A DNA stretch of 64,000 nucleotides from Streptomyces sp. Ag109_O5-10 (GCF_900105755.1 NZ_FNTQ01000001.1:682001-746000); one strand, 5' to 3'; positions 17,740-27,330 are shown, counted from the first letter of the stretch. Made by a program: numbers and translations. The notes: a model not told the origin generated them from the letters alone.

Positions 17740-18603
17740 ATGGACGGCGTGACGAGAGCAACACCGGAACCCGCACCGGACTCGGGAACTGATCCGGCTC
17801 CGACACAACCCGACTCGCCGGAGCCTCGGCCGCCCGAGCCAGAGCCGGGGGGATCGCCACCTCGCCCATCCCTGTTGCGGCGCCTGCGTACCCTCAGCGC
17901 CGAGAACAAGATCGCGTTCGCGGGGGTGCTGATCAGCCTCGTCGGCCTCGCAGTTCCCCTCGTCATACAGCTGGCACAGGCCATGTCCCGGGGCGACGAG
18001 CTGTCCCTGCAGATCACTCCCGTGAACGACGTCTGCAACGACAGTTGGATGGTCAGCGACGGGAGCAGAGAACTGGAACCGCGTCTCCAGACGGCCGCCG
18101 ACGACCAGCTCGTCCGCTGGATCCGCGAGGGCCGAATCGTGCGCCTGGACCGTGCGGTCGCCAGAGTCACGCTGTTCGGAGCGGGAGATCGCCCGGTTCG
18201 GCTCCAGGACGTATCGTTCACGGTCACCCGCCGCGCCGCCCCGGTACACGGTGTGAAGATGGTGCCTCCCGGCGGCTGTGGTGCCGGCGGCCCGGAGCCA
18301 CCCGGTGCCGTGGCCGTGAACCTGGATGCGATCGCCGTCGGCCGCACCGTGTCGCTCGACACCCTGAAGGCCAGCCCCCGGCAGCGGGAGGCCAGGACCG
18401 CCGCACTCCACTACGGCCAACCACTGGATCTCCCCGCCACCCTGCCCACCCAGGACTACTACACGTTCTACGTCGTCGGCCTCACCGACCGCTACGACTG
18501 CTCCTGGCGGGCGACCCTCACCTGGTGGGACGGCGACAAGCAGCACCGGACCACCGTCGGCGACCACAGCGGCGACTTCCGTGTGACGGCGGAAGCCCGG
18601 TGA
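17740..18603 (+). CDS. membrane-anchored protein of unknown function
   Basis: 287-residue protein with a Pro/Glu-rich N-terminus (residues 10-48), one membrane span (IAFAGVLISLVGLAVPLVIQLAQAM, residues about 64-88), and an extracytoplasmic-looking beta-rich domain with four conserved-looking cysteines. No family recognised. The ATG at 17740 follows GGGGGAAC. Its stop overlaps the next gene's start (GTGA), so the two are almost certainly translationally coupled and may form a complex. Confidence 0.7.
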   Translation: MDGVTRATPEPAPDSGTDPAPTQPDSPEPRPPEPEPGGSPPRPSLLRRLRTLSAENKIAFAGVLISLVGLAVPLVIQLAQAMSRGDELSLQITPVNDVCNDSWMVSDGSRELEPRLQTAADDQLVRWIREGRIVRLDRAVARVTLFGAGDRPVRLQDVSFTVTRRAAPVHGVKMVPPGGCGAGGPEPPGAVAVNLDAIAVGRTVSLDTLKASPRQREARTAALHYGQPLDLPATLPTQDYYTFYVVGLTDRYDCSWRATLTWWDGDKQHRTTVGDHSGDFRVTAEAR

Positions 18604-19832
18604 CCGCCTCGGCGCCCACCGCGTCCCGGACCACCCCCGCTGCCGCACCCCGCATTCGCCGTCTCCTGCTGCCGGCCTGTGCGGCGGTCGTCCTCGTCCA
18701 CGTCTGCGGAACCCTGCCCGTGCAGACCGACTGGGCCGCCCGGTACGGCGTAGGCGGCCACCCCGACGGCGTCCTCGACGCGCTGCGGCTGATCACCGTC
18801 TCGCCGGTGTGGTTGGAGCGAGCGGAGACGGGTGTGGAGGCGATGGCCCAGGAGGCACTGTGGCTGACGCTGTTCCTGGCCCAACTCTGCCTGGGCTCGG
18901 CTCTGTTCCTGCGCAGGCTGGGCACACCGCGCACGGTTCCCCTGCTGAGTGTCTGGGTCCTTCCCACGCTGGCGCCGATGGCCCACCTGATCGCGCTGCT
19001 GCTGACGGGAATCCCCCGGCTCGCCGCCTACACCACCGGTGGGGAGGCCCTCGCGCAGACCATCCAGCAAGGCCGTGAAGGAACCCAGCACGCCCTGCTG
19101 CTGGGGCTGGCCGGCGGGCTCACCGCGGCGGTGGCGGGCTCCCTGGCCGCCCGGGGGCCCGGCACACCGAACACGTCCCCTCGCCGTCTGCTGCGGTATG
19201 CCGCGGCCCAGCTGCGAGGTCCCGCCCCCACGCTGGCGCGCAGGATCGGCATGGCCGTGGCGGCCGGGCTCCTGTGCTGTCTCCTGATCACGTTCTTCGA
19301 CTCGCAGCCGGTGCGGGACGCGGTCCGCCTGCCGGCCACGCCCTGGTGCGCCGGTGCCCACGTCCCGTCCGACTGCACCGCCCGTATCGCCTACATCGCC
19401 CTCGCCGGCCTGCCGGACCGCGGCGACGCGGCTGCGACCGCGCTCTGGAGCGTCTTCCCCCTGATCCGCGCCTATGCATACCTGGCCTGTTTCTGCGTGG
19501 CGGTGATCGTCGCCTACCTGCTGCGCACCCTCCCCGGCCTACGCGCCCGCCACAGCCCGCTGCCCCTGGTGTTCCTGCGCACCTGGGCCACGTATCTCGC
19601 CGGGAGCGCCCTCTACGGCGCTGTCCTGGCGGCCGCGATCGCGCTCTATCGCAACGGGACGCACGGACTCGCCGCAAGGGACTCCCTGGTGCTCGCCCAC
19701 TTCCTGTACTCGCCCGGCATCGACCACGCCCTCCTCGCCGCCCCCGCCGCGGCTGCTCTGACCACCCTCATCGTGGGCCTGGTCCGGCGCGCCGCCCGAG
19801 GCCGACTCACCCGCCCGTCCACGGAAACGTGA
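18600..19832 (+). CDS. polytopic membrane protein of unknown function
   Basis: 410-residue integral membrane protein with about eight hydrophobic segments (for example LLPACAAVVLVHVCGTL, PMAHLIALLLTGIPRL, YAYLACFCVAVIVAYLL and the C-terminal ALLAAPAAAALTTLIVGLV). A large loop around 235-280 holds two cysteines (PWCAGAHVPSDC). No family recognised. The GTG start shares bases with the stop of the preceding membrane-anchored gene. Nothing in the neighbourhood indicates a substrate. Confidence 0.72.
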   Translation: MTASAPTASRTTPAAAPRIRRLLLPACAAVVLVHVCGTLPVQTDWAARYGVGGHPDGVLDALRLITVSPVWLERAETGVEAMAQEALWLTLFLAQLCLGSALFLRRLGTPRTVPLLSVWVLPTLAPMAHLIALLLTGIPRLAAYTTGGEALAQTIQQGREGTQHALLLGLAGGLTAAVAGSLAARGPGTPNTSPRRLLRYAAAQLRGPAPTLARRIGMAVAAGLLCCLLITFFDSQPVRDAVRLPATPWCAGAHVPSDCTARIAYIALAGLPDRGDAAATALWSVFPLIRAYAYLACFCVAVIVAYLLRTLPGLRARHSPLPLVFLRTWATYLAGSALYGAVLAAAIALYRNGTHGLAARDSLVLAHFLYSPGIDHALLAAPAAAALTTLIVGLVRRAARGRLTRPSTET

Positions 19833-20041
19833 CTGGCCGTCACACCAGCCCCGCCGAAGGATGTACGAGCCGTGGACGTCACCGACAGCTCCTGGCCCGG
19901 ACGCGCTACTGTCGCCGTGACCCGGCCACGCCCTTCCGCCAGGATCAGGCGACGGTGACAGCCCTGCAGAATCAGGCCGCCTGTCTCCACAACGCCTGAC
20001 TCCGGGCAGGAACCGCCGGAAGGTCGGGCCCAGGCCCGGCT

Positions 20042-20069
20042 GAAGTCCGCGACGTGGATCGCGGACTTC
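20042..20069. terminator. 11-bp hairpin terminator candidate
   Basis: GAAGTCCGCGA and its exact reverse complement TCGCGGACTTC flank a 6-base loop. Between converging genes it could end transcription from the membrane-protein unit. Confidence 0.55.
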
Positions 20070-20155
20070 TTACCTGTTCGTCGAAGAGTTCGGCGACCGC
20101 CGCTGAACGCGGCACGCCGCCGCACGCGTTGTGCACCGTCACCGGTGGACGGCTG

Positions 20156-20194
20156 ACCCTGCCCCGGGGGCTTGAAAACGTGCCGGGGCAGGGT
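20156..20194. terminator. 12-bp hairpin terminator candidate
   Basis: ACCCTGCCCCGG (20156-20167) pairs perfectly with CCGGGGCAGGGT (20183-20194) across a 15-base loop containing GAAAA. No T-run follows, which is normal for Streptomyces terminators. Confidence 0.5.
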
Positions 20195-20307
20195 GAGAGG
20201 CAAGCTGGGCCAGAACCGGTGATCTGCGTCGTTCCATAACGGACCGCTGATGCGATGTCGCGACGACCTGGTAGAGGGAGGTCATCGAGACTGGACCCGA
20301 CCGCGCC

Positions 20308-21187
20308 TCAGAACATCGCGATGGGGTTGACCGGTACTCCGGTCAGGCCGTGGATGCGGGGCGGGGCGACCGTGAGCAGGAAGCTGTAGCGCTTCAGCCG
20401 CGCGCACAACACCGCGAGGTCATCCAATTGGGGCACGTCGATCAGAGGCATCGCCATCCGGCCGAGCGCCACCCCGTGCAGCGGGGAGGGTTCGGCCGGG
20501 TTCAGGGGTGGGTGTGCGTCACCCCTGTCCGGGGCGACGATGGCAACCCCTCGGCGGTGCATCCACCGCACCGCGTCCATGCTGATTCCCGGGCTCGGTG
20601 GGTCGTGAGGCGCGCGTCCGGTCCAGCCGAGTCGGACCACCAGCGCGTCCCCGGAGCCCACCTGGGCTCCCTGCCGCTTCTCGGCCTGTTCGAAGTCGTG
20701 TGACGTCACCGCGTAGCCGGGGGGAAGTGGTCCTTCGACGGCCAGATCGAGCAGGACCCCACGGGGGGCTATCCCGGCGGCGAAAGCAGCCGTCGATGCG
20801 TGCGTGATCCCGACGGGGGTGACGACCTGCTCCCTCGGCCGGCCCGGATAGACCTGGCCGTCGGTCGACCAGTGGGCGAGCGCGTCGAGGTGCGTCGACT
20901 TCCAGTGGTGGTTGTGGACCACCGCCAGATCGGCTGCCACTGGTCCACCAGTGTGGGACACCATCTGCTGCACCGGCGATACGTCTACCGTCTCGGGCGA
21001 GAATGGGCTGAAGAACATCGCGCTCGGCGTGATCGGCTGTGCCAGTGACACCCACTGGCCGGTCCGTGCCTCTGCGGCGGCCCTGGCGCGTACCTGGTCG
21101 GTGATCAGGTTGAGGGTGCCGAGTTCGTCGTCCGCTCCCCATCGGCCCCCAGTTGTCCGGCAGGTCCGTCGCACTGGTATCGGCCAT
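20308..21187 (-). pseudogene. cyclase-family (kynurenine formamidase-like) protein, +1 frameshift near the start
   Basis: The body, in frame from about 21174 to 20308, has the metal-binding motif STHLDALAH and matches PF04199 cyclases/metal-dependent hydrolases. The conserved start of the fold is split between two frames: MADTSATDLPDNWG is in one frame from the ATG at 21187, which has AAGGGG 8 nt upstream, while RWGADDELGTLNLIT is in the next. The break is at a run of five G on the coding strand (21146-21150); removing one G restores NWGRWGADDELG. It is either a real frameshift or an assembly error. No good start exists in the second frame. Confidence 0.75.
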
Positions 21188-21301
21188 GTCGGTGGCCCCT
21201 TTCGTCATGACGTGCTCAGACCGCAGGGCAGGGGCGGATGGTCGACTCCGCCCCTGTCATCCTTGCTCCCGGGCACGGCTGGTAACTGGTAGCGCTCGGT
21301 T

Positions 21302-21712
21302 TCACGCGATCAACCGCTCGCCGATCGGGCAGTGGAGCAGTTCGGTACGTTCGGTCGACGGCGGCACGTATGCCTGGTCGAGAGTGCCGGCGCCGGTTCC
21401 GGGCAGGACAACCTGGTCGATCTGGTCCAGAAGGTCGTCGGACAAGACGTGTTCAGTCCCGCGGGAAGGCCGTCGCGTTGCTCCATGGTGCGAGGGTCGA
21501 GCAGCGCACTGGTGAATCCGGGGTGCGCGATCGCGAACGCCATGGCGAGATGGGCACCGACAGCCCTGCCTGGTTGACCGGCGCGTCCAACCCTTTGAGG
21601 ACAACCCGGACCGATTCGTCCGGGTCATTGCCCGTCTGAGAGGCGAACATCATCGCGCCGAGCACGAACGGACTGACCTCGACGCCGGTGCGGCCGGGTC
21701 TCGATACTGCAG
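21302..21712 (-). pseudogene. aldo/keto reductase remnant
   Basis: About 410 bases retain three fragments of an aldo/keto reductase in three frames. The N-terminal RTGVEVSPFVLGAMMFASQ lies near 21700-21640, AMAFAIAHPGFTSALLDPR near 21543-21487, and the C-terminal LSDDLLDQIDQVVLPGT near 21440-21390. An intact gene is about 1 kb, so most of the barrel is deleted and at least two frame changes have occurred. It lies directly downstream of an intact SDR gene. Confidence 0.7.
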
Positions 21713-21760
21713 GACTGCTCTTCCGCCCACACGCCGGCGAGGGTGAGGGTCCCGGTCCCC

Positions 21761-22705
21761 TCAGACGGCACCGATAGTCGTCCTCGTCAGCTGCTCGGAG
21801 ACTTCCCAGACGCGTGCGGCCTCGTCCGTGCTGCGCAGTCGCGAGTAGAGCTCCTGCTCGGCGGGAGGCCCCCCGACGCGTCCAGGCCACCGCGGACCGT
21901 AGAAACCTCCGGGCTTGGCGTTGGGGTCCGTGGCGGCCATGAGCGCGGGCAGCTTTGCTGTCTCGACCGTCCCGACCAGGATGCCCATCCCGGACAGGAG
22001 GCGGATCATCTTTCGGCCTGCCACCTCCTTGTCGCGGCCCAGTTCGGGGCGCGACGCGAGCAGGTTCGTCGGAGAGAGTCCCGGATGAGAGAGGTTGCTG
22101 GTGATACCCCATCCGCCCGCGCGGCTGCGTCGGTCGAGTTCCAGACCGAACAGACCGAAGGCGATCTTCGACTGACTGTAGGCGCGCATCCCGTCGTAGC
22201 TGTGTTCCCAGTTCAGGTCGTCCCAGTTGATGGAGCCCTGATTGGCGGCGATGCTCAGTTGCGAGGTCACCCGCGCGCGGCCGGCCCGCAGCAGGGGCAT
22301 CAAATGCGCAACGAGCGCGAAGTGGCCCAGGTGGTTCGTGCCGAACTGCAGCTCGAAACCGTCGGCCGTGGTCTGTCGTTCCGGTGGGGTCATGACGCCC
22401 GCGTTGTTGATCAGGAGGTGAATCGGTCGCCCCTCGTCGCGCAACGTGTCACCGAGTGCGGCAACGGACGTGAGCGACGACAGGTCGAGGTCTCGCAGTG
22501 AGACGTTGGCAGCGGGCACGGAATCCCGGATCGCCTTGATCGCGGTCTCACCCTTGCGCGGATTGCGCACGGGCATGATCACTTCTGCACCTGCCTGCGC
22601 GAGGCGTGCGGCGATCCCCAGACCCATGCCGTCGCTGGCGCCGGTTACGACGGCGAGTTTTCCCGACAGGTCGGGGATGGTGATGTCGATGGGTGTGCGT
22701 GACAT
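21761..22705 (-). CDS. SDR-family oxidoreductase
   Basis: 314-residue short-chain dehydrogenase of the longer retinol-dehydrogenase/WW-oxidoreductase-like type. It has [17 protein letters not shown] (about 19-35), [25 protein letters not shown] and the catalytic YSQSK. The serine position reads [15 protein letters not shown] is 8 nt before the ATG. It is the only intact enzyme gene in the decayed zone between 20.3 and 24.1 kb. Confidence 0.86.
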   Translation of the reverse strand: MSRTPIDITIPDLSGKLAVVTGASDGMGLGIAARLAQAGAEVIMPVRNPRKGETAIKAIRDSVPAANVSLRDLDLSSLTSVAALGDTLRDEGRPIHLLINNAGVMTPPERQTTADGFELQFGTNHLGHFALVAHLMPLLRAGRARVTSQLSIAANQGSINWDDLNWEHSYDGMRAYSQSKIAFGLFGLELDRRSRAGGWGITSNLSHPGLSPTNLLASRPELGRDKEVAGRKMIRLLSGMGILVGTVETAKLPALMAATDPNAKPGGFYGPRWPGRVGGPPAEQELYSRLRSTDEAARVWEVSEQLTRTTIGAV

Positions 22706-23250
22706 GGGTCCACTCCTAGAAGTCAGGTCGTCGGTTCAACTGTCGCGGAAGTGGACCGCGTTATTCAGGGCCTGACGATCCGCCTCTAAGCGCACGCCTG
22801 CGGAGAGCCCGAAGACAGACCGGATGCCCGTGCGGATGAGCCAGGCACACGAGGCTCTACGGCGGAACACCCGGACGATCTCCGAGCAGCGTTCAGCACC
22901 GGGTACGAGTTCGAAGGTGCGTTCACACCGCGCTCCGGCCCGTTCTTCGGGCCCCCGAAACAGGTCCGCGACTCTGTCCGCGAGTGCCTGGTGCAGCCCT
23001 GCGTCGCGATGAGGTTGCCGTCGGTGCCGGCTATGAGGTCGAGTCAACTGGCTTGATCACTAGGCTGAACGCCGTGATGGCCATGGTGGAAGTTGCCGTC
23101 GCGCCTCGGCCCGTCTGGTCAGACCGCACCTCGCTGCTTTCACCGAGTGGAGTCGAGCCAGGGCATGGGGCAAACTGCGCCGACTGATCCTGACCGAAAC
23201 GCTGGAATCCAGGCCAGCGCATACGTGACAAGGTTCGTGCATGGTCCGGT
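22706..23250. other. no supported gene
   Basis: About 545 bases with short frames on both strands. None has coding-type composition throughout or a recognised domain, and the stretch is probably part of the decayed zone. Confidence 0.45.
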
Positions 23251-23606
23251 GTGTGCTGGGACGACCTCGACCCGGACGAGGACCCTCGCCTGCTGTTCGG
23301 GCTCGCGGAGTTGACTTTCGGCACCCGCGACGGGCTGTGGCCGATCGCCGGCGCCGATCGAGGCGAAACCCTCTTCCTCGCCGCCGCGCACGGCACTGCC
23401 CCTGGCTCCTGGTCGAAGACGGCGAAGGTTGCTGGGCACGTTACGACATGAGCTTTGCCGAGTGGCTCTACCGCTATCTCATCGGCGAAGACATGGCTGG
23501 ACTCAACACCGCCGCCTTCCACCCCGGCCCGGTCCAGCTGTGCCGGCTCCCGATGACCGCGGACGACAGACCACAGCCGTGGAGCGGGCAGGATCGGGGC
23601 ATGTAA
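23251..23606 (+). pseudogene. SMI1/KNR4 (SUKH)-family remnant
   Basis: The first half is in one frame (PDEDPRLLFGLAELTFGTRD, GADRGETLFLAAAHGT) and the second in another (WLLVEDGEGCWARYDMSFAEWLYRYLIG, ending DRPQPWSGQDRGM). The layout and motifs fit SUKH-superfamily immunity-type proteins. The frame change falls near 23405-23415. The N-terminus is missing. Confidence 0.5.
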
Positions 23607-23754
23607 TCCCACCGCCCCCACGGACATCGCCATCCACCAAGCTGCCTGGAAGACCAGACTCTCTACCGCCATCCGAGAAGTTATCCGCTTGCGAGGCTGT
23701 CGGTTCGAACGCGGGTTGCTGATCGCGTGATCGCACCGGGGCCGACGCATGAAG

Positions 23755-23810
23755 ACGGGACCTCCTGGTAGCTCGGCGATGCGGGTCAGCTGAGCACCGG
23801 GAGGTCCCGT
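23755..23810. repeat. 11-bp inverted repeat
   Basis: ACGGGACCTCC (23755-23765) and GGAGGTCCCGT (23800-23810) are exact reverse complements with a 34-base interval. It sits about 125 bases upstream of the IS5 remnant. It could be a terminator or part of an old element boundary. Confidence 0.4.
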
Positions 23811-23935
23811 TGTCGTCGTTGTACGCGTCTCCGTCCGCAGAGTCCAACTCGGCTGTGTCGTCGCGCGATTGCCGTGGCCGCCGGTTCGGAAACGCGGCCG
23901 GTCATCGGGGCCGCACCCCGCGCTACGGCTCGGAC

Positions 23936-24140
23936 ATGACGGAGGCCGTGTGGCAGGAAATGCGCCGGTCGCCGCCGGTGCCGGCCTGGTTGGAAGGGCG
24001 GGGCGGGCAGACGAAGGGCCGCTCGCCGAACCCCAACGACCGGCTGCGCGACCACGTCCGGCAGAAGGCGCGCCGCTTGCCGGACCCGACGGCCGCCATC
24101 GTGGACTCGCCGTCGGTGCGGGCCGCTGCGTACGCCGCCT
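23936..24140 (+). pseudogene. IS5-family transposase remnant
   Basis: It begins MTEAVWQEMRRSPPVPAWLE, continues into GRGGQ, and then skips to NDRLRDHVRQKARRLPDPTAAIVDSPSVRAAA. These match the start and the DxxSV region of IS5-type transposases, but the intervening roughly 60 residues and the whole C-terminal half are gone. It abuts the stop of the esterase gene. Confidence 0.65.
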
Positions 24141-25064
24141 TCAGCTTGCCGGCGTGTGTGCCGTGCCCTTGCCGCGGATGCGCTGACGGAGAAAGAGAGC
24201 GGCGCGCTCCAGTGCCTCGTCGGCTTCGTCCAGGACGCCGGCGAAAGCCTGGAAGACATGGGGAACGTCCGCAGTGACGTCCAGGACGACGTCCACTCCG
24301 GCTTCCCTCGCGCGGGTGGCCATGCGTGTGGAGTCGTCCAGGAGCATTTCGTTGGTGCCCGCCTGCAGCAGGATCGGGGGGAATCCGGTCAGGTCGGCGC
24401 AGATGGCGGGGCTGAGCAGGGGCTGGTGCGGGTCCTGTCCCGCAAGGTACATGGCTCCGGTGTGTTCCATGCCCTCACGCGTGAAGAACGGATCGATGCC
24501 CGCCTTGCTGTCCATGCTTCCGCCTGTCCGGGTCATGTCGAGTCCAGGGGAGAACGCCACGATCGCGGCGGGCATCGGCAGGCCCGCGCCGCGAGCGGCG
24601 AGGCAGGTGGCGGCAGTGAGGCCGCCACCTGCGGAGTCTCCGGCGAACGCGATCGCCGAAGGGTCTTCACCGCTGTCGAGAAGTGCGCGGTAGGCGCTCA
24701 ACCCGTCCTCGATCGCGGCCGGGGACGGGTGCTCAGGGGCAAGCCGGTAATCCAGCGAGAACGCCCTGAATCCTGTCCTGGTCACCAGGTTCCCCGTCAG
24801 CGCCATCGCCGTCTCCGGTGAACCGACCACGTAGGAGCCGCCGTGGAAGTAGAGGATTGTCCCGGCCGTCGGAGTGCCGGCCGGTTCGACGAGCACCGCG
24901 GGCCGGTCGCCGAGCGTCGCGGTCCGGGTGCGGATCCCGGCCGGGACGATCATTTCGGCCATCATCGCCCTGAACCCGGCGCGGAGATCCTCCACCGGCC
25001 GAGGGCCCTCAGGCCGGGGCTGCCGGACCATCGCGTCGATCTCCGCGCGCTGTTGCCTGCTCAT
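24141..25064 (-). CDS. alpha/beta hydrolase fold esterase
   Basis: 307-residue hormone-sensitive-lipase-like esterase. It has the oxyanion motif LYFHGGSYVVGSPE, YRLAPEHPSPAA, the nucleophile motif AGDSAGGGLTAA and the catalytic histidine in VPHVFQAF. GGAGG is 4 nt before the ATG at 25064. It is divergent from a MarR regulator. The promoter region contains two near-identical palindromes, so the esterase is very likely the regulator's target. Confidence 0.87.
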   Translation of the reverse strand: MSRQQRAEIDAMVRQPRPEGPRPVEDLRAGFRAMMAEMIVPAGIRTRTATLGDRPAVLVEPAGTPTAGTILYFHGGSYVVGSPETAMALTGNLVTRTGFRAFSLDYRLAPEHPSPAAIEDGLSAYRALLDSGEDPSAIAFAGDSAGGGLTAATCLAARGAGLPMPAAIVAFSPGLDMTRTGGSMDSKAGIDPFFTREGMEHTGAMYLAGQDPHQPLLSPAICADLTGFPPILLQAGTNEMLLDDSTRMATRAREAGVDVVLDVTADVPHVFQAFAGVLDEADEALERAALFLRQRIRGKGTAHTPAS

Positions 25065-25096
25065 GTCGCCTCCACCGCAAGTGCATGCCGAGGAAC

Positions 25097-25113
25097 TATA
25101 TGCCACGGCATCT
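25097..25113. promoter_or_regulatory. MarR operator candidate, copy 1
   Basis: TATATGCCACGGCATCT. The core ATGCC-AC-GGCAT is a near-perfect palindrome and matches copy 2 at 16 of 17 positions. It lies in the 72-bp region between the divergent esterase and MarR genes. Confidence 0.65.
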
Positions 25114-25128
25114 GTATGGATGCTAAGA

Positions 25129-25145
25129 TATATGCCATGGCATCT
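25129..25145. promoter_or_regulatory. MarR operator candidate, copy 2, overlapping the marR start codon
   Basis: TATATGCCATGGCATCT contains the perfect 12-bp palindrome ATGCCATGGCAT, whose central ATG is the start codon of the MarR gene. It is 32 bp (about three helical turns) from copy 1, placing both on the same DNA face. Confidence 0.65.
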
Positions 25146-25613
25146 AAGTCAAGCGGTGGCCGGGTCGACCTCCCGGGCTTCTTCGCCGACCTCGTTCGCT
25201 GTGAGACGCGCCTCTACAACGCGCTGAACGACCGTCTGCGCGAGCGGCACGGGATCGTCACCTCGCAGTTCGAGTTCCTGAGCTTCCTGCGCGACCACCC
25301 TGGGTCCCGGGTGGCGGACCTGGCCGCCGAGTTCGCCATCGGGATCGGTGCGACCAGCAAGGGCATCGACCGTCTGGAGAAGCAGGCATGGGTCATACGG
25401 CGAACCAATCCATCGGATCGCCGCTCGTCACTGCTGGACCTGACCGACGACGGCCTGCGACTCGTCGTCGCGGCGGAGGCGACCTTCACCGAAACGCTGG
25501 CCGAGCTGACCGCAGGCGCCCTCGCCGGCCCCGCAGGACTGGCCGCCGCACAGGTCCTTTCGGAGCTCCGCTCCGTGCTCGAACGACATCAGATCGGCCT
25601 GCCCACAGGCTGA
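25137..25613 (+). CDS. MarR-family transcriptional regulator
   Basis: 158-residue regulator with the winged-helix segment SRVADLAAEFAIGIGATSKGIDRLEKQAWVIRRTNPSDRRSSLLDLTDDG. The start at 25137 lies inside a palindromic operator and has no clear ribosome site, so translation from a leaderless or very short-leader transcript is possible. An ATG at 25116 is the alternative. It probably represses itself and the divergent esterase. Confidence 0.83.
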   Translation: MASKSSGGRVDLPGFFADLVRCETRLYNALNDRLRERHGIVTSQFEFLSFLRDHPGSRVADLAAEFAIGIGATSKGIDRLEKQAWVIRRTNPSDRRSSLLDLTDDGLRLVVAAEATFTETLAELTAGALAGPAGLAAAQVLSELRSVLERHQIGLPTG

Positions 25614-25825
25614 CTGGCACGAGCCTCCAGTGCGATCGCCCGCCGGCCACGGGATCAGCCTGTGTTGCGAGGCGAATCCCGCAGATCGATCACCACTCGA
25701 TACGCGCCCTGGTCGCGGCGACCGGAGCACCTCATGGTCGGCCACGCAAAGGTGGTGTGGCGGATCCGACAGCCTATGACTACTGGTACCAGGCACAGCC
25801 GGGGCCGGCCGTGTTGACTGGGGGT

Positions 25826-26671
25826 ATGACGGCTACGGAACTCGGACGGGCGCTGCGGCGCTGGCGCGATCGTGTCGCGCCGGACGCGGCCGGGCTGCCG
25901 GCGGGGGGTCAACGGCGCGCGGCGGGGCTGCGGCGCGAGGAGCTGGCGCTGCTGGCCGGGATCTCGGTGGACTACGTCACCCGCCTCGAACAGGGCCGGG
26001 CGAGCAACCCGTCCGTGCAGGTGGTCGAAGCACTGGCACGGGCGCTGCGGCTGTCCACGGACGAGCGGACGTACCTGTTCGGGCTGGCGGGACTGGTGCC
26101 GCCGGGTCCCGACGTGGTGCCGGCCTACCTCACCCCCAGTGTCCAGCGGCTCCTCGACCGGCTGGCGGGTACGCCCGTCGCGGTGTCCGACGCGGCCTTG
26201 ACCCTGCTGGTGACCAACCCGATGTACGCGGCGCTGATGGGCGATCCGTCCGGGCTGCGCGGCTTCGAGCGCAACGGAGTGTGGCGCAACTTCCTCGGCC
26301 GGCCGACCCGGGTGCGGCACACCCCCGAGGAGCGGCGGGCCTTCGAGGCCGGCATGGTCGCCGAGCTCCGCTCGACGGCCGCCCGCTATCCGGCCGACCG
26401 GCAGCTGCGGCGGATGATCGCCGAGCTGCGGGCGGAGAGTGGGCGCTTCGCCGAGCTGTGGGACGCGGGGGTGGTGCACCGCCTTGAGGCGTCGCGGAAG
26501 ACGGTCGAGCATCCGCAGGTGGGCGTTCTCACGCTGGACTGCGACCATCTCCGGGTCGAGGAGCACGATCTGCGCATCCTCGTGTACTCGGCCGAGCCGG
26601 GCACCGAGGCCGCCGAGAAGCTCGAGCTGATCTCGGTGCTGGGCACCCAGAAGCTGGCCGGAAAGCGCTGA
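25826..26671 (+). CDS. XRE-family regulator with MmyB-like ligand-binding domain
   Basis: 281-residue regulator. The helix-turn-helix [23 protein letters not shown] (about 33-55) is followed by the MmyB domain ([29 protein letters not shown], then the C-terminal [21 protein letters not shown]). The start codon at 25826 is preceded immediately by GGGGG, so the start is moderately secure. No obvious target gene is adjacent. Confidence 0.85.
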   Translation: MTATELGRALRRWRDRVAPDAAGLPAGGQRRAAGLRREELALLAGISVDYVTRLEQGRASNPSVQVVEALARALRLSTDERTYLFGLAGLVPPGPDVVPAYLTPSVQRLLDRLAGTPVAVSDAALTLLVTNPMYAALMGDPSGLRGFERNGVWRNFLGRPTRVRHTPEERRAFEAGMVAELRSTAARYPADRQLRRMIAELRAESGRFAELWDAGVVHRLEASRKTVEHPQVGVLTLDCDHLRVEEHDLRILVYSAEPGTEAAEKLELISVLGTQKLAGKR

Positions 26672-27096
26672 GGGGCGCTGAAGGACGTCCGCAGGTCATG
26701 TCACGGCGGGCAGAGGCCCTTCAGCCGGTCCGCCGCGGCGTCGCTCCTCCCGGGGTCGGGATCGGTGTCTCCGCGGAGGACGGCCCTGATGCTGTCCGTG
26801 ACGGCGTCGGCCCGTGGTGCGTCGACGGTCGGCGGCCATGGGGGCGGTCCCTTCTGGCGGCGGGTGCTCGGCGCTCCGGCGGTCTGTACCGACCACGATT
26901 CCGCCGGCCGCCCCCGGTAAAGAGGGAGCGCGCCCGGATGCGGGCGGGGTGCAGTCCGCTCCACCGTTTCCGGCCCGGGCGGGCCTGGCCCATCCGGGTG
27001 GTTGCCGTCCGACGGCGTTTCCCGGCGCGGTGTGCGGGGAGGATCGTCGGGGTCCGCGACGTTCCGGGCCGTGGCAACGAGACGAGGGAAACAGGC
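26672..27096. other. intergenic / long leader of the cold-shock gene
   Basis: About 425 bases. The minus strand near 26701-26850 has a stretch with coding-like composition (ending [10 protein letters not shown]) but no start codon, so it may be a decayed gene end. The part nearest 27096 would be promoter and 5' leader of the cold-shock gene. Confidence 0.4.
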
Positions 27097-27300
27097 ATGG
27101 CTCAGGGCAGCGTCAAGTGGTTCAACGCGGAGAAGGGGTTCGGGTTCATCGCGCAGGACAGCGGCGGCCCTGACGTGTTCGTGCACTATTCGGAGGTCCA
27201 GGGCAGCGGCTTCCGGAGCCTGGACGAGGGCCAGCGCGTCGAGTTCGAGATCGGCCAGGGGACCAAGGGTCCGCAGGCGCAGCAGGTCCGGGCGGTCTAG
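27097..27300 (+). CDS. cold-shock protein (CspA family)
   Basis: 67-residue single cold-shock domain, the full family length. The RNP1 motif appears as KGFGFIAQ and RNP2 as DVFVHYSEV. The domain starts [18 protein letters not shown]. Such proteins bind single-stranded RNA/DNA and melt RNA structure. It is monocistronic and convergent with the small gene at 27331, with 30 nt between them. Confidence 0.95.
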   Translation: MAQGSVKWFNAEKGFGFIAQDSGGPDVFVHYSEVQGSGFRSLDEGQRVEFEIGQGTKGPQAQQVRAV

Positions 27301-27330
27301 GGGCTGTCCGGGGCGCGAGGCGCGAGGCCG

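Larger units (their letters stand above)
19833..20307. other. intergenic with two terminator-like hairpins
   Basis: About 475 bases between the membrane unit and the broken cyclase gene, which point towards each other. It contains two strong hairpins listed separately. No gene was seen. Confidence 0.5.

Noticed and set aside
22736..23047. 103-residue minus-strand frame
   Set aside because: Contains a plausible-looking middle segment but no recognised domain and a weak start, in a decayed region.
26701..26850. Minus-strand coding-like stretch ending [10 protein letters not shown]
   Set aside because: No start codon in frame with the coding-like part; too short and without a recognised family.
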